Below, in pieces: positions 59,978 through 64,000 of a DNA stretch of 64,000 nucleotides (position 1 is the stretch's first letter; each line of letters starts with the position of its first letter). Source of the DNA: Meandrina meandrites (lineage: Eukaryota; Cnidaria; Anthozoa; Scleractinia; Meandrinidae). The stretch covers positions 2,980,001 to 3,044,000 of the forward strand of contig OY855906.1 of the NCBI GenBank assembly GCA_963693305.1, in the 5' to 3' direction. The notes beneath the pieces are model-generated. The model was given only the letters and a program-made list of their open reading frames with translations, did no database searches and was not told where the DNA came from. The translations under genes were made by a program, and so were the position numbers.

Positions 59978-60517
59978 TCAGTTTACAGGATACATCTCAG
60001 CAATGTGAACCAGCATGTGCTCAAAGTGGTCTCCTGGATAATTTCTCTGCCAGTTGAACTCGTCAAGGTAGCCTGGAAGTTTACCTTTCGCCGTGCCATT
60101 CAATATCTTCCAGGAGCAGACGTTACGAAGTTTCTCGAGCGTTGTCACGACAGTTCGAAGAGATAATCCAGTCAGCAGAGAGAGCCTTTTGTTTGATTCA
60201 TCAATGGACCACAGGAAAATGACATACAGCCACTGTCCAAGAGGAATCTTTGAGTCTTCGAAGAAAGACCCTGTCCTGATTGATCGCCTCCTTCTACAGT
60301 TTTTGGATGGACATTCCCAGATAAAACCATCTGGGGTGTTTTGCCTTTCTTTTAAAACCATATCCGATCCGCACGAGCATTCACTCCTGGATGCAATCAA
60401 ACCGCGATCGACCAGGAAAGTGAAGATTGAATGAAAGCTCTGGATTAAGGTAAGTAACTCGAAATGATTCATAATGGAAAAGTAAAATGTTCTCTCGTCA
60501 ATAGCTTTTATAATCAT
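59978..60517 (-). CDS. Merlin/IS1595-like transposase-derived protein lacking DDE core
   Basis: A single-exon frame of 179 codons. It has the N-terminal zinc-binding motif of IS1016/IS1595/Merlin (ISXO2-like) transposases: ECSCGSDMVLKERQ, then IWECPSKNCRRRRSIRTGSF followed by FEDSKIPLGQWLYVIFLWS. A helix-turn-helix-like segment follows (LSLLTGLSLRTVVTTLEKLR). It then jumps to GYLDEFNWQRNYPGD and HIAEMYPV, which resemble the extreme C-terminus of that family. The DDE catalytic region, normally over 100 residues between these parts, is missing without a frameshift. A start at the second Met (MNHFELLTLIQ, 60472) fits the family better than 60517. It is either a deletion derivative or a domesticated DNA-binding protein; the first is likelier. 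Confidence 0.7.
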   Translation of the reverse strand: MIIKAIDERTFYFSIMNHFELLTLIQSFHSIFTFLVDRGLIASRSECSCGSDMVLKERQNTPDGFIWECPSKNCRRRRSIRTGSFFEDSKIPLGQWLYVIFLWSIDESNKRLSLLTGLSLRTVVTTLEKLRNVCSWKILNGTAKGKLPGYLDEFNWQRNYPGDHFEHMLVHIAEMYPVN

Positions 60518-60566
60518 CGGTAGGATCCAAATTATCCAATCAAAAAGTGGTTATTAAAACAGGACG

Positions 60567-60660
60567 GTATTCATATGCAAATACAATTTTCACTTTTTCA
60601 ACCTTTGTTTGGGAAGGTATTCATATGCAAATACAATTTCCTCTTTTAATGACTTTGTTT
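60567..60660. promoter_or_regulatory. Tandem 60-bp repeat with two ATGCAAAT octamers
   Basis: GGTATTCATATGCAAATACA occurs at 60567 and 60627. Each copy holds a perfect ATGCAAAT octamer (60575-60582, 60635-60642), the classic POU/Oct recognition site. They lie 58-125 bp upstream of the Merlin-like ORF. A role as its promoter elements is inference. Confidence 0.45.
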
Positions 60661-61127
60661 GACATCTTTTACGAAATGCACTGAAGTGATGTTCCACTAA
60701 CCAAATCATTGAAAGAGATTGTTCTGAGAAAAAGTATCCTTCCTGAGTTAATTTTGGATCCAAGTCTTATTTGTTGAAAACTTTGAATACGCATTTGTTT
60801 ACGATAAATTTGGCCGACAACTTACCGACAGCTTACCAGCAGCCTACCGACAGATCGCCGACATGTTACCGACTGTCGGTCGACAGTCGGTCAACAAGTT
60901 AACGTTCATATGCACAAATTCTGTCGGCCGACTGTTGGCCGTTCGTCGGCCGACTGTTGGCCGTAAAATAGATGTGGAAAATCTTTTCGCTTCATGTTCG
61001 ACGGACTAGGGGGAAAAGAGCGACTGTTCATATTTGGGCGTGAAGGAGGTGCAGGCTCCCCGCTTCAGAGATAACTAAGGGAAGCTTGCCTTGTCCTCTT
61101 CCCTTCTCTATGTCTGGGGCGAATTAG

Positions 61128-61334
61128 ACGGTACGATTTTGCCTACGATTAGTACATGCGACACGCTTACGATATGTCTACAACACAAATCACGTCGTGC
61201 GGTAAATCAAGCTACTACATGCTTTTAAGGATGCGTCTGCCTTAAAAGACAGACGCGCGCGTGTGTAAATGGTCCTACGTCATGTCGTAGGCCTGTCATA
61301 AGCTTGTCGCATGCGAGAATGTCGTACCGTGTAA
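61128..61334. repeat. Imperfect inverted repeat, probable MITE
   Basis: ACGGTACGATTTTGCCTACG with CATGCGACACGCTTACG on the left faces CATAAGCTTGTCGCATGCGA and GTCGTACCGTG on the right, around a GACGCGCGCGTGTG core. Confidence 0.5.
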
Positions 61335-61838
61335 ATCAGCCTTATAAGTTCTACCATTGTCAGTGGAGCATGTTTTCGCCTAGAAAATGAGACTTGCTGA
61401 AAATTGGAAAATGCCCTGTGTCATTTAACCAAAATGCAACCAAATTCGTCTATTTCACTCTGAAACTATCAAAAGTTAGCGCATTATTGCGTTCGACGAT
61501 AGGAGAACGCATCCTAATCTTGTGGTGACCTGTGGTCCCGTGGTTGTCCTGTGAACGCGCAAGCGAAAGTCGTTCTATGTCGGTATGTATGTCGGTATGT
61601 CTCATGCGAGAAGACATTAGAAGGCAATTTAATTGCGTTACATCAACGTCAACAATGACATCAGCCGCAAAGACAGCGCGCGCAAAAAGAATTCTATTAA
61701 GCGGATAACGACAGGCTGTAAACAATTCTTGCGCTCAACGGTAGCAATACGCATCCTAATCTTGTGGTGGCGTGATCTTCAATGGCAAGCATGGCGAACG
61801 CACTGCATAATCTATGATTACTCCTAGTTTATCATTAA
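61335..61838. other. Intergenic, no gene seen
   Basis: The phrase ACGCATCCTAATCTTGTGGT occurs twice in direct orientation (about 61507 and 61749), indicating a diverged local duplication of about 240 bp. Open frames are short. Confidence 0.45.
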
Positions 61839-62220
61839 AGGGGCTTTGTCACGGATTTTGGCAGATTTTTGTAAAGCCAAAATTTATATTTGTGTCGAAT
61901 GAAACCAAAAAATAATAGTCCATATTTATTAACAATTGATATTTTAGAGCACCGAAACTGTTAACAAGCATCATAAGCTGCAGATGGCTAGGATGGAAAT
62001 GGATTACAACTTGAAAAGCTTAGCTAAACTTTTCAAGTTGTTTCCGCACGTCTACAAAAAATCGATATTTTTAGCCGTAGTTAGATTACTATCCACATAT
62101 TAAGGTTATATCTTCCTGTAGATGTTCAACGGTAATTTTTTTTGATGGGTATAGTTGCCTACCACTAATTTCAGAACAGTTTAGACCAAAAATCTGCAAA
62201 ATCCCCGTGACAGAGCTCCT
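61839..62220. mobile_element. 382-bp TTAA-duplicating MITE
   Basis: TIRs AGGGGCTTTGTCACGG and CCGTGACAGAGCTCCT (imperfect), with TTAA at 61835-61838 and 62221-62224. A further inner pair TTTTGGCAGATTTTTG/CAAAAATCTGCAAAA extends each arm. No ORF. Confidence 0.8.
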
Positions 62221-62282
62221 TTAAAAACTAAATTACTCACGGAAGTTCTTGAACTTGCCAATGTAAATACATTCAGGAAAAG

Positions 62283-62639
62283 ATGGAACCCGAAAATCTT
62301 ACCTCTCCTTTAGACAAATTGATGTGCGGTATCTTGCAGTTTCTCCATAAAACCATAGTAGAGAACACTGTATTGGGAAAACTGCGTGTTATGCTTCTTT
62401 TACAGGCAAAAGAACAAAACATAGCATTCAACAGTAGAAATAATATAGACCTGATGAAATCTCAAGTAAGACTACTCCACCACTGCTTTGCGGCCAAGAC
62501 AAAAGCATGCGGCCGCTGCAATGTCAGTGGGTCGGCATGTCCTTTGAAAATTCATTTCAGCTGCGATAAATATTTCGGGAAGATTATGTGTGCATTCAAT
62601 AACGAATATTTGACCATGAATGTCGCGAGAAAGGCATGA
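62283..62639 (+). CDS. Hypothetical protein, 118 codons
   Basis: An open frame from an ATG in fair context (AAAGATGG) to TGA, with six cysteines. A leucine-rich N-terminal half (LMCGILQFLHKTIVENTVLG) is followed by a cluster CGRCNVSGSACPLKIHFSCD that could bind metal, but it matches no domain I recognise. A poly-A stretch follows the stop at 62646-62661, so a retrocopy or 3' end is conceivable. There is no visible intron partner and no paralogue in the window. It may be a chance frame. Confidence 0.3.
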   Translation: MEPENLTSPLDKLMCGILQFLHKTIVENTVLGKLRVMLLLQAKEQNIAFNSRNNIDLMKSQVRLLHHCFAAKTKACGRCNVSGSACPLKIHFSCDKYFGKIMCAFNNEYLTMNVARKA

Positions 62640-64000
62640 ATGTTTTAAAAAAAAAAAAAATGGAAAATGTATCCCAACTTTTTTTAGCTTTTTTTTTTAA
62701 AGTACAACTAGACTGGTTTCCACTATTCAGAGCGCGCGTTCATTGGTCGAAAGTTATAGTCGATGTATGACCATGAGACGTAACCCATCGGGCAACGCAA
62801 GGCAAATTTAGTGAGTTTTGAAAAGAAGCTGGGATATTTACTGTAAGAAGGAAATTTCCATGCAATCGTCAGCTTCAAATGGAAAAAAAAATGCGATCTT
62901 ACGAGCAGTCACAAGCACGCGATTTCGCGCTGATTTTCCATCTAATTCCATCGATACCGAAAAAATTGCAGTGAAACCACTCGAACTGCCTTTTTTGCGG
63001 TCGTTCGCTAAAACCAAACTCCGATTACCTTCATTCGGGAAAATGAGTTAACTGCAGGTCATTTTACTTCAATTTTATTCCTTCGTCAGTGTATCGGAGC
63101 ATCACCTGTTTCGACGAGGGACTTAAGCGAATCGTCAACTTTGCAAAATTCGCTACGACGGTTCATTTCCCTTTATCAACTTCAAGTTGGTAATCAACTT
63201 AGTGTTTTGCTTGCTCGCCGACGAAAAAACTAATAACTTTGTTCGTACTTAGAAATTCCGACCAAGAGTAACAGCAGCCAATAACTAATCAGCGATAAGA
63301 AAATTAATGTACCCTGAAGAACCGCTGGCTTGCCATAAATAAAAGCAATTTATAAAGTGAGATAGTTTTTTTAGTCTACCTGGTGTCTAGTTTTTAGAAT
63401 TTATTAGTTGCATTATCAAACAAACCCTCATATTTTGACTCCGAAATAATGTGCACAGCGGGAGCCTCGAAACAGTCTCCCCAGGAACCAAAAAAAGAAA
63501 AGAGAACGCACAAAAAAATTCAGAGTTTGCCCGTCAATTACTTTAAATTATTTATAACACGTCTTAAAACGACACATCTGGACGTCATAGGAGTGTTTCT
63601 TATTCCCGTAAAAGTACTTTTTGCAGTAGATTGGGTTATATCTATGTAACTATGGTAACGGTTAAGTTAAGTAGTTTCACGGAGTTTACTAACAGAGCGG
63701 AATATAAACATTTGAGATTAAAGGCATAAGGATGCAGAATTTATTTATACACTTAGATTACTTTACCAGGGGTAAGTACTGCTTTTGATTTTCTGCCTTG
63801 ATCTCTAACTAATTTTGTGCATAAGTTATACATTATACAGAATTCAGGTGCTTAATTTGTCTGCCGCAACCTTTTCACCTGATACTTAGTTAACGCGAAA
63901 AGCTATCATATTTGTTCATCTCAGCTTGGCAATCGAAGTTTCGCATCAGCAGGCGGAACTTTGATGAGCACTAACAAGAGGAAGGTATTTCTGTCCATTT
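62640..64000. other. Intergenic, no gene seen
   Basis: It starts with A-rich and T-rich runs (62646-62700). The remaining open frames (66-77 codons) show no recognisable domains. Confidence 0.45.

Larger units (their letters stand above)
52738..61021. mobile_element. Large element with GTCGGC-repeat inverted arms (outer pair)
   Basis: The left arm (about 52738-52905) reads CCTAGTCCGTCGA, a GAAGCGAAAA-like block, then alternating GTCGGCCAACTGTTGGCCGA and ACATTACCGAC units. The right arm (about 60808-61021) contains the same components inverted, ending in TCGACGGACTAGGGGG. I infer terminal or subterminal repeats of one 8.3 kb DNA element, though two independent insertions are possible. Exact ends and target duplication were not found. 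It encloses the inner arm pair, a satellite, a hAT-like foldback, a MITE and a Merlin-like ORF. Confidence 0.5.

Noticed and set aside
1..64000. Prokaryotic or viral origin (operons, phage, plasmid)
   Set aside because: No dense coding, no ribosome binding sites, spliced genes with conserved intron phases, and abundant eukaryotic transposons and SINEs.

Overview
This is animal nuclear DNA, most likely from an anthozoan cnidarian (a stony coral or a close relative). It is AT-rich, genes have GT-AG introns, and there are no operons or ribosome binding sites. Most of the window is repeats: hAT-like, TTAA-duplicating, pogo-like, Mutator-like, rolling-circle-like and Merlin-like DNA elements, a LINE tail, SINEs and satellites. 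The cnidarian assignment rests on my general familiarity with the gene and repeat types; no search was run.

Region 1 (1-7.9 kb) has no recognisable gene. It holds a LINE reverse-transcriptase C-terminal fragment at about 5.8-6.05 kb and low-complexity DNA.

Region 2 (7.9-32.5 kb) is a minus-strand tandem array of four intact three-exon genes of 337-344 codons. Each encodes a signal peptide with a PAN/apple-like module (exon 1), a short four-cysteine EGF-like module (exon 2) and an unrecognised secreted domain of about 200 residues (exon 3). Intron phases are 0 and 1 in all four copies, and all reading frames are open. A fifth, truncated signal-peptide exon lies at 19.15 kb. The paralogues act as empty-site controls for several insertions. 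A 2.2 kb foldback element lies inside the array at 20.0-22.2 kb.

Region 3 (32.8-44.5 kb) is a stratified transposon nest. A long-TIR hAT-like element (8-bp target duplication) carries two head-to-tail copies of a rolling-circle-like element in its right arm, and the first of these carries a TTAA element. Each event has an internal empty-site reference, so the order of insertion can be read.

Region 4 (44.57-52.28 kb, plus strand) is a six-exon gene of 668 codons that I recognise as WDCP (WD repeat and coiled-coil containing protein). Its start codon lies only about 100 bp from the end of the hAT-like element.

Region 5 (52.7-61.0 kb) is bounded by nested inverted arms made of repeated GTCGGC-type motifs. 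It contains a 179-bp satellite, a 1.5 kb hAT-like foldback element with minisatellite arms, a pogo-like MITE, and a 179-codon Merlin/IS1595-like transposase ORF that lacks the DDE core. Region 6 (61-64 kb) holds another TTAA element and one weak hypothetical ORF.

The most notable items are the tandem secreted-protein family, whose sharp conserved/variable boundary lies inside one exon, and the dated transposon nest next to WDCP.
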